Counted from the stretch's first letter, positions 36,313-45,651 are shown. The stretch: DNA of 64,000 nucleotides from Clostridium sp. MCC353 (GCF_018785315.1 NZ_WQPN01000021.1:1-64000); one strand, 5' to 3'. The notes: a model not told the origin generated them from the sequence alone. Numbers and translations are program-made.

Positions 36313-36825
36313 TTATTCTTCCTGATGCCCATCCGCTTTCCTCTTATTCATTAATTCCCAAATCAGATCATGCATCCACTTTATCGTATTATTTAACGTT
36401 TGGACTTCATCTTTTAACTCTGTATTATCCTTTTCCAGTTTTTTAACAATCAGGCAGTTTCTGCACTTCTCTTTCAAATCTTTATCCATCGACCTGGTAT
36501 GCATGATATATTCTGCCATCAGTTCCAGAAATTTGGCATTTCTCGGACGGGTTTCTATGTATTCTCCTGTGAAATCATAGAAAAATTCCTTTCCTCCATT
36601 TTTCCAGACAATTTCCACTACTGTACGGATATCCCGCTCTACACATTTCCAACTGGTGTTGTATTCCCTCGCTATTTCAGGATACAGCTGTTTTGTAACG
36701 AATCTGAGACATTCCCTGTCCTTCATAGTTATTTTAACTGCATGGATTGTGTAGTCGTATCCTTGATATAGAGCAGTTATGTTAAAACGCTTTAAAATAT
36801 CTCTGACTATTTCCACATCATCCAT
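36313..36825 (-). CDS. Stand-alone Spo0A-C-like DNA-binding protein with coiled-coil tail
   Basis: The 170-residue product has a Spo0A-C-like domain at about 10-85. The stretch YDYTIHAVKITMKDRECLRF, then KQLYPEIAREYN and CVERDIRTVVEIVWKNG, follows the Spo0A effector pattern ('LYP.IA..Y.T....VERAIR.AIE..W'). No receiver domain is present. The C-terminal part (about 115-160) is a coiled coil (KKLEKDNTELKDEVQTLN). In Spo0A this domain binds 0A boxes; here the partner sites are unknown. It could alter host sporulation genes or control the element's recombinase (inference). Confidence 0.75.
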   Translation of the reverse strand: MDDVEIVRDILKRFNITALYQGYDYTIHAVKITMKDRECLRFVTKQLYPEIAREYNTSWKCVERDIRTVVEIVWKNGGKEFFYDFTGEYIETRPRNAKFLELMAEYIMHTRSMDKDLKEKCRNCLIVKKLEKDNTELKDEVQTLNNTIKWMHDLIWELMNKRKADGHQEE

Positions 36826-36975
36826 GAAAATGCCTCCTTAACTAATGATTTCCTTCCGTAAGGGCACACTAACTATCCTAAATTGGAAGATACTGGAAAA
36901 CAATCATTATAATTCGACAATGTTCGACGGTCAGATTGGAACAGCTTCGATTTTACCTGGAATTTAAACGCTTTT

Positions 36976-37125
36976 TCAGGCCTGATCTGTATAACTTTTA
37001 ACGCCCGGCAGTTCCATTTTCCGCTTCATTTCTTCACCAGACGGTATGATCCGGTATGATATTTTTGCATTTTCCTGATCCTCTAAAAGGTGGATCAGGA
37101 TTGATACAATACGCTCAAGATCCAT
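36976..37125 (-). CDS. Small 49-residue protein of the mini-element
   Basis: An ATG at 37125 behind GGAGG encodes MDLERIVSILIHLLEDQENA, then KISYRIIPSGEEMKRKM and a short end. The ribosome site, the size and the repeated occurrence of such 'MDLERIV..L..LL.DQE' peptides in Firmicutes elements (recalled, not checked) support a real gene. It lies upstream of the Spo0A-C-like gene on the same strand. Function unknown. Confidence 0.6.
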   Translation of the reverse strand: MDLERIVSILIHLLEDQENAKISYRIIPSGEEMKRKMELPGVKSYTDQA

Positions 37126-37142
37126 TTTTATGCCTCCTCTGG

Positions 37143-37464
37143 TAAAGTGTATGTGCTGCAGGTTGTACTTGTTTCCATTTATTCGTGCTGCAAACCGGCG
37201 CTCTTATTAAGTGGCTGGACATTGATGGAAAGAACTGTCTCTTTGATTCCAATGGTTTCAGCACTAATCCCAACGGTGACAGCAGTTTTGATGCTGACTG
37301 CCAGTCAATAATAGATCAGGAAAAACTTCGAAGCTCAAAAACGGCTTTCAGATCAAACTCAGTCAACAAACGATGGCTATGAAGGATCGATCGTTTATCA
37401 CCATGGCGGATCGCCGCAGCCGCTTCAAAACCGCTTTGGACTCGCTGATATGGATATTAATTAA
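37143..37464 (+). pseudogene. Degenerate coding stretch
   Basis: The plus strand has protein-like stretches in two overlapping frames (DIDGKNCLFDSNGFSTNP in one, then GYEGSIVYHHGGSPQPLQ in the next). A frameshift near 37360 is likely. No start with ribosome site and no family are seen. It may be a remnant carried by the element. Confidence 0.35.
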
Positions 37465-37624
37465 TATCTCACCGGAAGTTACATTTTAACCAGACATCAT
37501 TACCGGAGTGTGTCAGAATGCCGCTTTCTGACACACTCTGAATTCATATCAGTCCTTCAGCATCCTCACAGGATGCATTTTTTATGCCCGTTTTTACATA
37601 CAATCAATAAGGGGGTTTGATAGA

Positions 37625-38986
37625 ATGAATGCAAACAAACGATGTGCCATTTACATACGGGTCAGCACAGAAGAACAGCATTTAAACGGCTTGTCGCTTC
37701 CTGCACAGCGTCTGGCCCTTGAAGAATACGCTCAAAAACACGGTTATGAGATCGCCGGCATCTATGCGGACGAAGGTATTTCCGCCAGAAAAAGCATGAC
37801 CCGCCGGAAAGAGCTTCTGCGGCTTTTAGAGGACATTAAACAGGATAAAATTGACATGGTTCTTGTGACTAAATTAGACCGGTGGTTCCGCAATATTAAG
37901 GATTACAACATAACGGAAGAAATCCTGAAGGCCCACAACTGCCACTGGAAAACCATTTTTGAAAATTACGATTCATCCACTGCCAACGGCCAAATGGTCA
38001 TCAATATCATGCTGTCCGTCAACCAGGCAGAATGCGACCGGACTTCCGAACGGATCAAAGCCGTGTTTGACTACAAACGTTCCAAAGGAATGTGTGTCAC
38101 CGGAATGTGCGCCCCTTACGGATATATCATTGAAAACGGGTATATAAAAAAGGATCCGGCCGTCAGACATATTGTAGAAGATGCCATAAACCATTACTTC
38201 GCCTGCTTTTCCATCCGCTCTACCGTCCAATTTATTACAGATAAATACGGGGACGAGGCACCAAGCCGCTGCAAAATAGATAAAATATTCCACAATCCTA
38301 AATATGCAGGGATCAATAATGAAGGCGTCCCTTACTGTGAACCATATTTAACGCCGGAGCAATCCAATACTCTCTTAAAGTCCAGACAGGCAAAGACCTA
38401 CACCTCCAGCGGCCATATTTATCTTTTCAGTTCCCTGATCACCTGCCCCATATGCGGCTGCAAATTTTCCGGCCGTCAGAGAAAGCGCACACGTTCAGAC
38501 GGATCCGTCTATTGCGACACCCGTTACAACTGTATGGGAAAATTTAAATATCACCCCGGAGCCTCCCTCAGGGAATGTTCAATCGAATCATATCTGCTGG
38601 ACAATATCAACGGAACCGTTCAGCCCGCATTGATCGAATACGATCTTTCCCCACAGCCTCATTCAAAGCCGGTTAAATCTGCGCGTTCTTTAAACGATGA
38701 GCTGGACCGTCTCAATACCATGTATCAAAAAGGGCGTATCTCTGAAACATACTACGAATCCGAATATAAAAAGCTCTCATCGGCAATTTCGGGTCTGAAC
38801 AGCCCCAGTCCTGAACTCAAACAAAAGAAGATGTCCGCCATTTCACAAAAATTTCAAGGGGATTGGAAAGAACTCTATCTGAAACTCGATAACACACATA
38901 AAAGAGCTTTCTGGAAACAGATAATAGAAGAGATAAACGTGGATCCTGGTACGCGGCAGATCAGCAGCGTTACATTCACCTTATAA
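37625..38986 (+). CDS. Large serine recombinase
   Basis: The 453-residue protein has a serine recombinase catalytic domain with nucleophile Ser14 in YIRVSTEEQ and the conserved arginines in KLDRWFRN. A recombinase domain follows, then a zinc ribbon (CPICGCKF ... CDTRYNCMG), then a coiled coil (about 360-400). The ribosome site is AAGGGGG. It is next to the right end of the element, as integrases usually are, and most likely made the insertion at ATACGGTTGAAT. Confidence 0.9.
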   Translation: MNANKRCAIYIRVSTEEQHLNGLSLPAQRLALEEYAQKHGYEIAGIYADEGISARKSMTRRKELLRLLEDIKQDKIDMVLVTKLDRWFRNIKDYNITEEILKAHNCHWKTIFENYDSSTANGQMVINIMLSVNQAECDRTSERIKAVFDYKRSKGMCVTGMCAPYGYIIENGYIKKDPAVRHIVEDAINHYFACFSIRSTVQFITDKYGDEAPSRCKIDKIFHNPKYAGINNEGVPYCEPYLTPEQSNTLLKSRQAKTYTSSGHIYLFSSLITCPICGCKFSGRQRKRTRSDGSVYCDTRYNCMGKFKYHPGASLRECSIESYLLDNINGTVQPALIEYDLSPQPHSKPVKSARSLNDELDRLNTMYQKGRISETYYESEYKKLSSAISGLNSPSPELKQKKMSAISQKFQGDWKELYLKLDNTHKRAFWKQIIEEINVDPGTRQISSVTFTL

Positions 38987-39003
38987 GGGCAGTATTTAAC
39001 CTA

Positions 39004-39015
39004 ATACGGTTGAAT
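39004..39015. repeat. Right core of mini-element (12-base direct repeat)
   Basis: ATACGGTTGAAT repeats the left core at 36176-36187. The next bases resume the binding-protein frame with codons for FEPFATGL. Confidence 0.8.
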
Positions 39016-39170
39016 TCGAACCCTTTGCCACAGGCCTGGAACTGGAAGGCAGCGGCTATGTAGTCGCCTCCCTGGGGACTGATTCCGGCTATGTACCTTA
39101 TACCGCGTACAGCGCTAAAAAAAGCTATATGGAGAAGAATCCTGAGACTGTTCAAAAGTTTACGAATGCA

Positions 39171-39177
39171 ATCCAAA
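39171..39177. repeat. Left core of 18.6 kb island (7-base)
   Basis: ATCCAAA occurs here and at 57728-57734, the two places where the binding-protein sequence breaks and resumes. The next 13 bases of both ends agree at eight positions. Confidence 0.6.
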
Positions 39178-39202
39178 TGGGGCTGAACAAATGACACTAA
39201 AA

Positions 39203-39230
39203 TGGCATCAGCTATTCAGCCGATGCCAAT
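39203..39230. terminator. Hairpin at the left end of the island
   Basis: TGGCATCAGCT and AGCCGATGCCA form an 11-base stem with one mismatch and a four-base loop, just inside the island end. It could terminate the ATPase gene on the minus strand. Confidence 0.45.
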
Positions 39231-39317
39231 CATTTACTCATATTAACCTTATACACCTGCTTTTTCAAATGCCAACGCATGAACAATTCTATCTTAGAGA
39301 AATCAGAAGAGAAACAT

Positions 39318-40535
39318 TCAGATACATCCAACAGGAATAAACCTGTTTTTCCCGTCAATGGGCACAATCATAGGAGTCATGCAGATAACCGCGCCTTCCC
39401 CAACATCCAGTCCCATATCTTCCAAAACTCCAAAATGTTTAACAGCACTTTTTCCTGGATTCGCGCTCTTTTTAATCTCCACCGGATAAGCTTTTCCATT
39501 CTCCAGTATAATCAGGTCAATCTCTTTATTATTATTGTCCCTGTAATAACACAGGCGGTTTCTCGTATCCATTCCCGCATTGGCATAGCTTTTAACAATT
39601 TCAGATATTACATATGTTTCAAACATGGCTCCGGCCATAGCGGACAACTCCAGGGCTCTGGGATTGTTCCAAAGGCTTAGATAGCAGGCCAGACCCGTAT
39701 CCATAAAATAAAGTTTGGGCCGCTTTACAATCCGTTTGATTGTATTGTTAAAATATGGCGGAAGAAGATAGATCAGCCCGGAAGACTGGAGAAGAGACAA
39801 CCAGTTTTCCGCCGTCTTTCCATCAATCTCCGTATCCCTGGACAGATCTGCCAGAACTACTTCCTGACCGGTACGGGCTGCCACACATGCAATAAATCTC
39901 AAAAATCTGGATTCATCTTTTATCTTTACCAGATCCCGGATATCCCGTTCTAAATACGTCTGCATATAAGAACCGTAATATTCTTCAATCGGCATCCCTT
40001 CATTTACCTTAACCGCCGGCATACTGCCCCGATAAATGCATTCAAAAATCTCTGAAACAGTTCGGTTACCTCCCTGCATTTTTACATTGGAAGGCAGGAA
40101 CGCCTCATTTTCCCTTCCTTCCAGCTCCGATTGGCTAAGTGAATGAAGCGTCATAATTCCAACCCGGCCAGCCAGGGATTCACTTACATTTTTCATCATA
40201 TGAAACATCTGGGAGCCGATTAGAAAATACTGTCCCTTTTCAGGATTCTCATCTACCCTGATTTTTATATACGGCAGCAGCTCCGGCGCATACTGTATTT
40301 CATCAATAATTACAGGAGGAGTATACTGCTGTAAAAAAAGTTCCGGATCTTCCTTGGCAAGCGCCCTGATCTGTGGGTAATCCAAAGTAACATAACCCAC
40401 CTGTCGTGTCCACCTTCTGGCAAGCTCCTTTAACATAGTTGTTTTTCCAACCTGCCTGGGACCACATATCAAGAGTACAGGGAAAAAGTCCGCTAATTTT
40501 TCAATCCGTTCTTCCATTGCGCGTTGAATATACAT
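39318..40535 (-). CDS. AAA ATPase with DUF4143 domain
   Basis: The 405-residue protein has Walker A CGPRQVGKTTMLKEL, Walker B-like PPVIIDEIQYAPELL, and the DUF4143 C-terminal region. Within that region EIDLIILENGKAYPVEIKKS looks like a PD-(D/E)XK nuclease core. Such ATPases are numerous in gut bacteria and uncharacterised. It resembles the ATPase at 52588-53958 in design but not closely in sequence. It is nearest the left end of the island, beside the recombinase. Confidence 0.88.
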   Translation of the reverse strand: MYIQRAMEERIEKLADFFPVLLICGPRQVGKTTMLKELARRWTRQVGYVTLDYPQIRALAKEDPELFLQQYTPPVIIDEIQYAPELLPYIKIRVDENPEKGQYFLIGSQMFHMMKNVSESLAGRVGIMTLHSLSQSELEGRENEAFLPSNVKMQGGNRTVSEIFECIYRGSMPAVKVNEGMPIEEYYGSYMQTYLERDIRDLVKIKDESRFLRFIACVAARTGQEVVLADLSRDTEIDGKTAENWLSLLQSSGLIYLLPPYFNNTIKRIVKRPKLYFMDTGLACYLSLWNNPRALELSAMAGAMFETYVISEIVKSYANAGMDTRNRLCYYRDNNNKEIDLIILENGKAYPVEIKKSANPGKSAVKHFGVLEDMGLDVGEGAVICMTPMIVPIDGKNRFIPVGCI

Positions 40536-40689
40536 ATGGAACCTCCTCTCTTATATCCCCGTTCATTATTCTATCTCTATTATAGAATGATTATCGGATA
40601 TAGCCAAAGTTTTTATACAAAACAAGAATTGTTTTCCGTTTTTGTATGTTTTAATTCTTCGGCAGGCCTGACTGTTAAGATATTCCGCA

Positions 40690-42432
40690 TCAAATGTAAA
40701 TATTAACTTCAAGATCCTCCCACTTGTGCTTCAGAACCCGTTTGCCGCTCATTGTCCGGTATCTTACCGCGTCATCATACGTCAGCCGGATGGACTTTAG
40801 CTTTGTGCATTTCACCCGCTCCTCTCTCTTTGGATTTGAGCTTTCAAATACCTTGTATTTAATTACCTTTTCTTCGGAACCCACATCGCCAAAGCTATCA
40901 TTTCCCATGCTTAAGTAGATATCAAACTCATTATCAGAAATATGTACCAGTCTCCATACAAAGCCATCCACGATATCGCGGTTTAGCTTTGGCTGGGATA
41001 AATCCAGGATTTTCTCCAAAGCCTGTTTCATGCTGCTGATTTTCTTATTGTAATCAGCAGAAGCAATCTGGCTCGTTTCCACTTCCGCAATCGAAACATT
41101 CAGCTTATTGATCTGGGTTTCGTACTCATTTCTCTTGACAGCATACTCCTCTTTGGTGATCTCCCCATCGGCCCTCATATCCAGCAGGCCCCGTTTCCTC
41201 CTTTCCAGCTTTTCTATTTTGTCCTTAATCGCACTGATCTCCAACTGACTCAGCGTAGTTTCTTCTCTATAGCATTCTTCGATTATTTTTAATGCCTGAC
41301 TCATATCGGTTTTGCTGCTTCCCCATACATCGTTGATTACATGCCAGGCGATCATATCAAGTTTCCATTCCAGAATGGTTCTCAAGGAACAGGAATCCAC
41401 AGTCTCGCCGCCCATGCTTTTCTTCTTTATTCCCTGGGTATGCTGCGAATGACAGATGAAAATATATTCATTTCCGCTGGCAATTCTCCGCACCGTACCG
41501 CAGCCGCAGCCACAAAGATATTTTCCGCACCAGACGCTCCTGCTCTCCTTTTTCCCTTTGCTGTTCATCTTATTATAACGCTGTTCCCGAAGGCGTTCGA
41601 CTTCCTCAAAAGCCTCCTTGGAGATGATCGGCTCATAATCTCCCTGGATATATTCGACCTGATCCGGGCTGTTTTTAACCCGGTTCTGAGTCAGATAGCC
41701 ATCAGAAATCTTCCCCAGCTGCCGCTGCCTGCCTGTATAAAAAGGATTTTTTAAAATATCATCAATCACTTGAAACTGCCACTTGCTTTTACCCGTAGCC
41801 GTCTTATATCCATGCTCCTCCAGCTTTCGCTTGATTGTCCTGATTCCATCTCCGCTTAAATACCACTTGAAAATTTTTTTGACAATGATCGCCTGCTCCG
41901 TATCGATCTCATACTGGTTTCTTCCCACTCGCCGGTACCCCAGGATGTTGCCGGTTCCCCTGAGCACTCCCTTCTGTCTGGAAATCCTCTGGCCCGCCCG
42001 CACATTCTCAGAGGTTTTACGGCTTTCCTCCTGGGCGATTGTTGCCATAATACTGAGGCGAAGTTCGCCGTCATTGTCCGATATGGTCCAAATCCCGTCA
42101 TTGACAAAATAGATCTCAATACCGTGCTGCTTCAATAGCCGTACATAGGACAAGGCATCCACCGTATTTCTGGCAAACCGTTTGGTTTCCCTCGTTACAA
42201 TCAGATCATACTTGTGAAACTTGATTCCGTCATCCAGCATCTGCTGGAATCCTTTTCTTTTTCTGACGCTGGTTCCTGTTACTCCGGCATCTTCATATTC
42301 CCCCACAACGGTCCACTCCGGATGAAGCGCCAGCAGCTGGTTGTACCAGACCATCTGATTGTCGAAAGCAGATAGCTGTTCATCGCTCTGGGTGCTTACC
42401 CTGCCGTAAAAAACTACTCTCCTTTTTTCCAT
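40690..42432 (-). CDS. Large serine recombinase (580 residues)
   Basis: The catalytic domain has nucleophile Ser13 in FYGRVSTQS and TRETKRFARN. It is followed by the recombinase domain (GILGYRR-like GNILGYRRVG), a cysteine motif (CGKYLCGCGCG) and a long coiled coil (about 400-470) as in TndX/TnpX-type transposases. It lies about 1.5 kb from the left end of the island and is the probable agent of its insertion. Upstream is a 34-residue gene. Confidence 0.92.
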   Translation of the reverse strand: MEKRRVVFYGRVSTQSDEQLSAFDNQMVWYNQLLALHPEWTVVGEYEDAGVTGTSVRKRKGFQQMLDDGIKFHKYDLIVTRETKRFARNTVDALSYVRLLKQHGIEIYFVNDGIWTISDNDGELRLSIMATIAQEESRKTSENVRAGQRISRQKGVLRGTGNILGYRRVGRNQYEIDTEQAIIVKKIFKWYLSGDGIRTIKRKLEEHGYKTATGKSKWQFQVIDDILKNPFYTGRQRQLGKISDGYLTQNRVKNSPDQVEYIQGDYEPIISKEAFEEVERLREQRYNKMNSKGKKESRSVWCGKYLCGCGCGTVRRIASGNEYIFICHSQHTQGIKKKSMGGETVDSCSLRTILEWKLDMIAWHVINDVWGSSKTDMSQALKIIEECYREETTLSQLEISAIKDKIEKLERRKRGLLDMRADGEITKEEYAVKRNEYETQINKLNVSIAEVETSQIASADYNKKISSMKQALEKILDLSQPKLNRDIVDGFVWRLVHISDNEFDIYLSMGNDSFGDVGSEEKVIKYKVFESSNPKREERVKCTKLKSIRLTYDDAVRYRTMSGKRVLKHKWEDLEVNIYI

Positions 42433-42483
42433 CGCCGGTCTCCTTGAAGAAAGCCCGGCTTATAACAGCCAGGCCCTCTGATC

Positions 42484-42588
42484 TTAAAATCCATATTTTT
42501 TCTTAATTTCACGATACGTTTCGAAGTTTATTACGCCGCTTTTATACGCCGCCCGAATGGCCAGGATCACACCAGTGCTTAACTGCAT
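42484..42588 (-). CDS. 34-residue protein upstream of the serine recombinase
   Basis: From an ATG at 42588 with GAGG four bases upstream, the product is MQLSTGVILAIRAAYKSGV followed by INFETYREIKKKYGF. The end resembles the short SHOCT-type motif ('..G.I..E.Y...K...'). It is on the same strand, 50 bases before the recombinase. A small accessory of the recombination module is plausible. Confidence 0.5.
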   Translation of the reverse strand: MQLSTGVILAIRAAYKSGVINFETYREIKKKYGF

Positions 42589-42808
42589 ATTCCTCACCGC
42601 CAATTCTGCCTTTTACTATATGTATACGGATCAACATCTTGTCTTACACCTTTTTCTTATGAATAAAATATATCTTCGGTTTATCAGATCTTAATTTTAA
42701 GTGCGCCAAATATTCCCTCTGTCTGGCGCCAAGCCTTATAGCACTGCTTAAAACATTCGATTGATGTTATCACATCCAGCATTTCTTCCGCTTTCCCATC
42801 CGTATACA

Positions 42809-43081
42809 TTAATGGACTAAACAGCGGATGTCATGACTCTTTTCCTTTATATCATTTCTATACTCTGGAAAAATGTTTTCATCACTGAATAAGCGGTGCA
42901 TATCAAAAACAATAATAGAACCCGCTCCATTAACTGCAATATTTCGAATGATTTTCTGTCCGGCTACCGATTTTCCAGCTCCTGATCTTCCGGATATTGC
43001 AATATGGGGATTACTGGATTTATCCATATCCAGCATAACTTTTCCATCTGCATGGATGCCTATTTCAATCAAATTACACAT
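42809..43081 (-). pseudogene. Truncated HerA/FtsK-like ATPase (P-loop fragment)
   Basis: The 90-codon frame has a good ribosome site (GGAGGAG), then Walker A AISGRSGAGKSVAGQK and a Walker B-like SIIVFDMHRLFS, then ends. Full HerA/DUF87-like or conjugative ATPases are 400-600 residues, so this is only the nucleotide-binding start. It is preceded by a stretch with no gene. It probably descends from a transfer or defence ATPase of the island. Confidence 0.65.
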
Positions 43082-43236
43082 CACTTCTCCTCCTACTCTC
43101 CGGTGTCTTTCACGATTTGTACCTCCTAATTTGAATAAGTTTTCTCAGGTCTGTATCCACATTTAGATTACAAAATGGTTAAAATCCTCAAGAATCTAAA
43201 AATATTTTTTTAGAAAGCACTTGCTCATTTGAAAGC

Positions 43237-43270
43237 GCAAAAAAGAGGGGCAATTTTTTCCCCTCAAAAA
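43237..43270. terminator. Terminator-like hairpin
   Basis: A-run, GAGGGG, nine-base loop with T-run, CCCCTC and A-run. The arms pair perfectly. It would work on either strand but no complete gene ends here. Confidence 0.45.
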
Positions 43271-43416
43271 CTCCATTGCCCATTTAATGCTGCTATAACA
43301 CAATAAGCATTTTTATTCATACACTGTTCCTCTGTCTCCAGCATATATTCACTATAATCCTATTAATAACAAGGGATAATTTTTCTAAAAAGAAATCCAT
43401 TATTATATCATCTGAT

Positions 43417-43557
43417 TTAAAGTATTTTTTTATATAACGATAACAGGGCTGAATTGCTTCTAGCACATAATGCTAAGTATACACAAGTAAATAATTCCGG
43501 ATCAAAAACATTTTTGAAAAACCATATGTCCGCTTGAGACATTGTGTTTGCCGTCAT
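43417..43557 (-). pseudogene. 46-codon remnant
   Basis: The frame encodes MTANTMSQADIWFFKNVF and continues to LLSLYKKIL; upstream it stays open with GYYGEKEKGINYKILRKR. AAAGGA lies nine bases before the ATG. It reads like the end of a real protein (family unknown) rather than random sequence. Confidence 0.35.
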
Positions 43558-43736
43558 ATCTTCAATCCTTTTTCTTAAAATCTTATAATTTATTCCTTTC
43601 TCTTTTTCACCGTAATATCCATGGCGGTTTTATGAATACTCCGAATAAATTCCCCTTGAAAAAATTCAGATTTTCCGCGCTTCACTGCATTTTTCCCTTC
43701 ACCATTTGAAAATCATGTGGGTTTCAGCCCTTTTAT

Positions 43737-43928
43737 CTACTTGCCATAAGGAAACCTGCTCCCCACCGTATAAACAGAAATTGTCTCCAACAATTCCCCA
43801 CATCCTCCCTTAGACGGTATGGCCCGGTTATACCCCAACACTAACTTTCTCCCAGCCGAAACCTGATACAGGCGGTTTAACTCTGTAAACGCAAACGTCT
43901 CTGTAAGTATCCCTTCAGCAAAATGCAT
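43737..43928 (-). CDS. Uncharacterised 63-residue frame, maybe the end of a larger protein
   Basis: The frame is open upstream to the end of the AAA ATPase gene at 44014 (NESGCIYESLLSPGMHFAEG...), and ends in GSRFPYGK. There is no good ribosome site for the ATG at 43928, so this may be the surviving C-terminus of a truncated gene. I do not recognise a family. Confidence 0.35.
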   Translation of the reverse strand: MHFAEGILTETFAFTELNRLYQVSAGRKLVLGYNRAIPSKGGCGELLETISVYTVGSRFPYGK

Positions 43929-44013
43929 TCCCGGCGACAGTAAAGATTCATAAATGCATCCTGATTCATTTGATAATGGCTGTACGCAAACTTTTATTGA
44001 ATTATCCTTTCCA

Positions 44014-45651
44014 TTATATGCTAATCACTTTATGCGCTATTTCACACCGTTTCTTATGATGAGCCACGCCCACGCACAACACTTCTCCCGATAGTCCCGA
44101 ATAATACTTCTGCTCCAGAATCTGCTGCAATGCCTGTTCTTTTAGGTGTTCAATATCCTCTCCCTGCTTAAATTCCAGAATTACATTGGTATCTTTGGGG
44201 GACAATGCATGCAGTGTAATATCGCTTCTTCCATAACCGGCTTCCAGATTGCTTGTCACCTTATAGGAACCTCGCAGTGTGATACACATACCAAGGAACA
44301 GCATATGATACGCATTCTCCTTGGCATCCATATAACTGGTACAGGATATAACGATATCTTGATATATGGCAAGAAACTTATTCATATCCTTATCCATCAG
44401 ATATTGAAACATTTGCAGTAAATCCAGTCTGTCCATACCGGACAACTCGGTAATCAATGTCTGAAATTCAGATAGAACCTCTCCATTCGGAATTTTAACT
44501 ATGCAGCTTTCGGCATCAATCCATTTCGTAACCGTCAAGTATCCGGCGTTAACCAATAATCCCCATAAACTATATAGGCTGCCACGTTCCGCAAATGAGG
44601 TGTCCAAGGTGGCAAAAACCATTTCTTCCTGTCCTGCCGCCAATTTGTCAAAGGTCTTCCAAAAGTTTTTATCCGCAGATTTAAGTGCAGTTTTTATCAG
44701 GAAATTGGCGGAGGTCTTCAGCCAGTAATTTTCCAAACGGCCTTTTTTAGCATAGCAGATAATCGACCATGGATTATACATATCCATGCCGCCAATCTGA
44801 TAGCCGTCATACATTTGGCGCACTTTATCGTCTAACTCAAGTCCATACGCCTCTAACAATGTCTGCGTTTCTTCTTCATTTAAACCGAAGTATGGAGCAT
44901 ATTCTTTATCAACTACTGTATAGACTTGCGGATTATTAAACTGGGAAAAAATGCTTTCCTTAGCTACACGTTGAACTCCTGTCATTAACGCCTGATCCAG
45001 ATTCGGATTCCCCTTCATAGCACTGCCATAAAGATTAGAGAAAAACACGCCCACCTCATCGTGATAATCATATTCATAACTACTCATAATCGGCTGGTCA
45101 TACTCATCAATTAAAAGAATTGGCGCAACACCATAGCCATCCTTAACAAATTGTGTCAACAGTTGTATCGAAAAAGAATATTGCCCATAACTCGCCTGGG
45201 GATTTCTCAGAACATCTATCATCTCATAAAAATCCTGTGTTTCAAAGGAACTCTTATCTATCTTATCTCTCAACAGCTTCTCGTATCGTAAATATTCCTG
45301 ATACAGATTCCGTTTTACAAGAATCATCAGCTCATCAGCAGTTGCGCCTTTGCAGTCTTTGAAGGTGAAATAAATAACCGGGCGGGAATTGATCTGCTCC
45401 GCATACTCTGTCTTCATAATCGCCAGACCTTCAAAAAGTTCCCGGCTGTCCTTTGTAAGGTCGAAAAACTCACGAAGCATCGTCATGTTGAGCGTCTTCC
45501 CGAACCGCCTGGGCCTAGCCACCAGAGCCACCTTATCATTCATATCCAGAAACTCTTTTATCATCAGTGTTTTATCAACGTAATAGCAGTTATCTCTTCT
45601 TATCTCTGCGAAATCATCATTTCCGATGGGTAAGTTTTTTCTTCCTTCCAT
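44014..45651 (-). CDS. AAA-ATPase-like / DUF1703 PD-(D/E)XK protein
   Basis: From the ATG at 45651 (AGAGGG eight bases upstream) the product has 545 residues. The AAA-ATPase-like domain starts LPIGNDDFAEIRRDNCYYVD, with Walker A-like RPRRFGKTLNMTML and Walker B ILLIDEYDQPI. The DUF1703 end has DVILEFKQGEDIEHL, a PD-(D/E)XK core. This family is abundant in gut anaerobes and of unknown function. The longer upstream frame lacks a ribosome site. It is a cargo gene of the island. Confidence 0.87.
   Translation of the reverse strand: MEGRKNLPIGNDDFAEIRRDNCYYVDKTLMIKEFLDMNDKVALVARPRRFGKTLNMTMLREFFDLTKDSRELFEGLAIMKTEYAEQINSRPVIYFTFKDCKGATADELMILVKRNLYQEYLRYEKLLRDKIDKSSFETQDFYEMIDVLRNPQASYGQYSFSIQLLTQFVKDGYGVAPILLIDEYDQPIMSSYEYDYHDEVGVFFSNLYGSAMKGNPNLDQALMTGVQRVAKESIFSQFNNPQVYTVVDKEYAPYFGLNEEETQTLLEAYGLELDDKVRQMYDGYQIGGMDMYNPWSIICYAKKGRLENYWLKTSANFLIKTALKSADKNFWKTFDKLAAGQEEMVFATLDTSFAERGSLYSLWGLLVNAGYLTVTKWIDAESCIVKIPNGEVLSEFQTLITELSGMDRLDLLQMFQYLMDKDMNKFLAIYQDIVISCTSYMDAKENAYHMLFLGMCITLRGSYKVTSNLEAGYGRSDITLHALSPKDTNVILEFKQGEDIEHLKEQALQQILEQKYYSGLSGEVLCVGVAHHKKRCEIAHKVISI

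Larger units (their letters stand above)
36176..39015. mobile_element. 2.8 kb serine-recombinase mini-element
   Basis: It is flanked by 12-base direct repeats and inserted in the middle of codons 188-191 of the binding-protein gene; removing one repeat and the inside restores the reading frame exactly. It carries a Spo0A-C-like gene and a 49-residue gene on the minus strand and a serine recombinase on the plus strand next to the right end. No relaxase, replication gene or resistance gene is present. Confidence 0.8.
39004..39177 (+). pseudogene. ABC substrate-binding protein, piece B
   Basis: The frame continues piece A exactly and encodes TVEFEPFATGLE, then GYVVASLGTDSGYVPYTAY and KKSYMEKNPETVQKF, typical of the second lobe of NMT1/SsuA-type binding proteins. 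The frame ends at the second insertion within NAIQ; beyond that point it reads through MGLNK to a stop that belongs to the second element. Confidence 0.85.
43085..43736. other. AT-rich stretch with possible remnants only
   Basis: Over 650 bases without a convincing gene. It includes a hairpin at 43237-43270 and a 46-codon frame at 43417-43557, listed separately. Confidence 0.5.
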
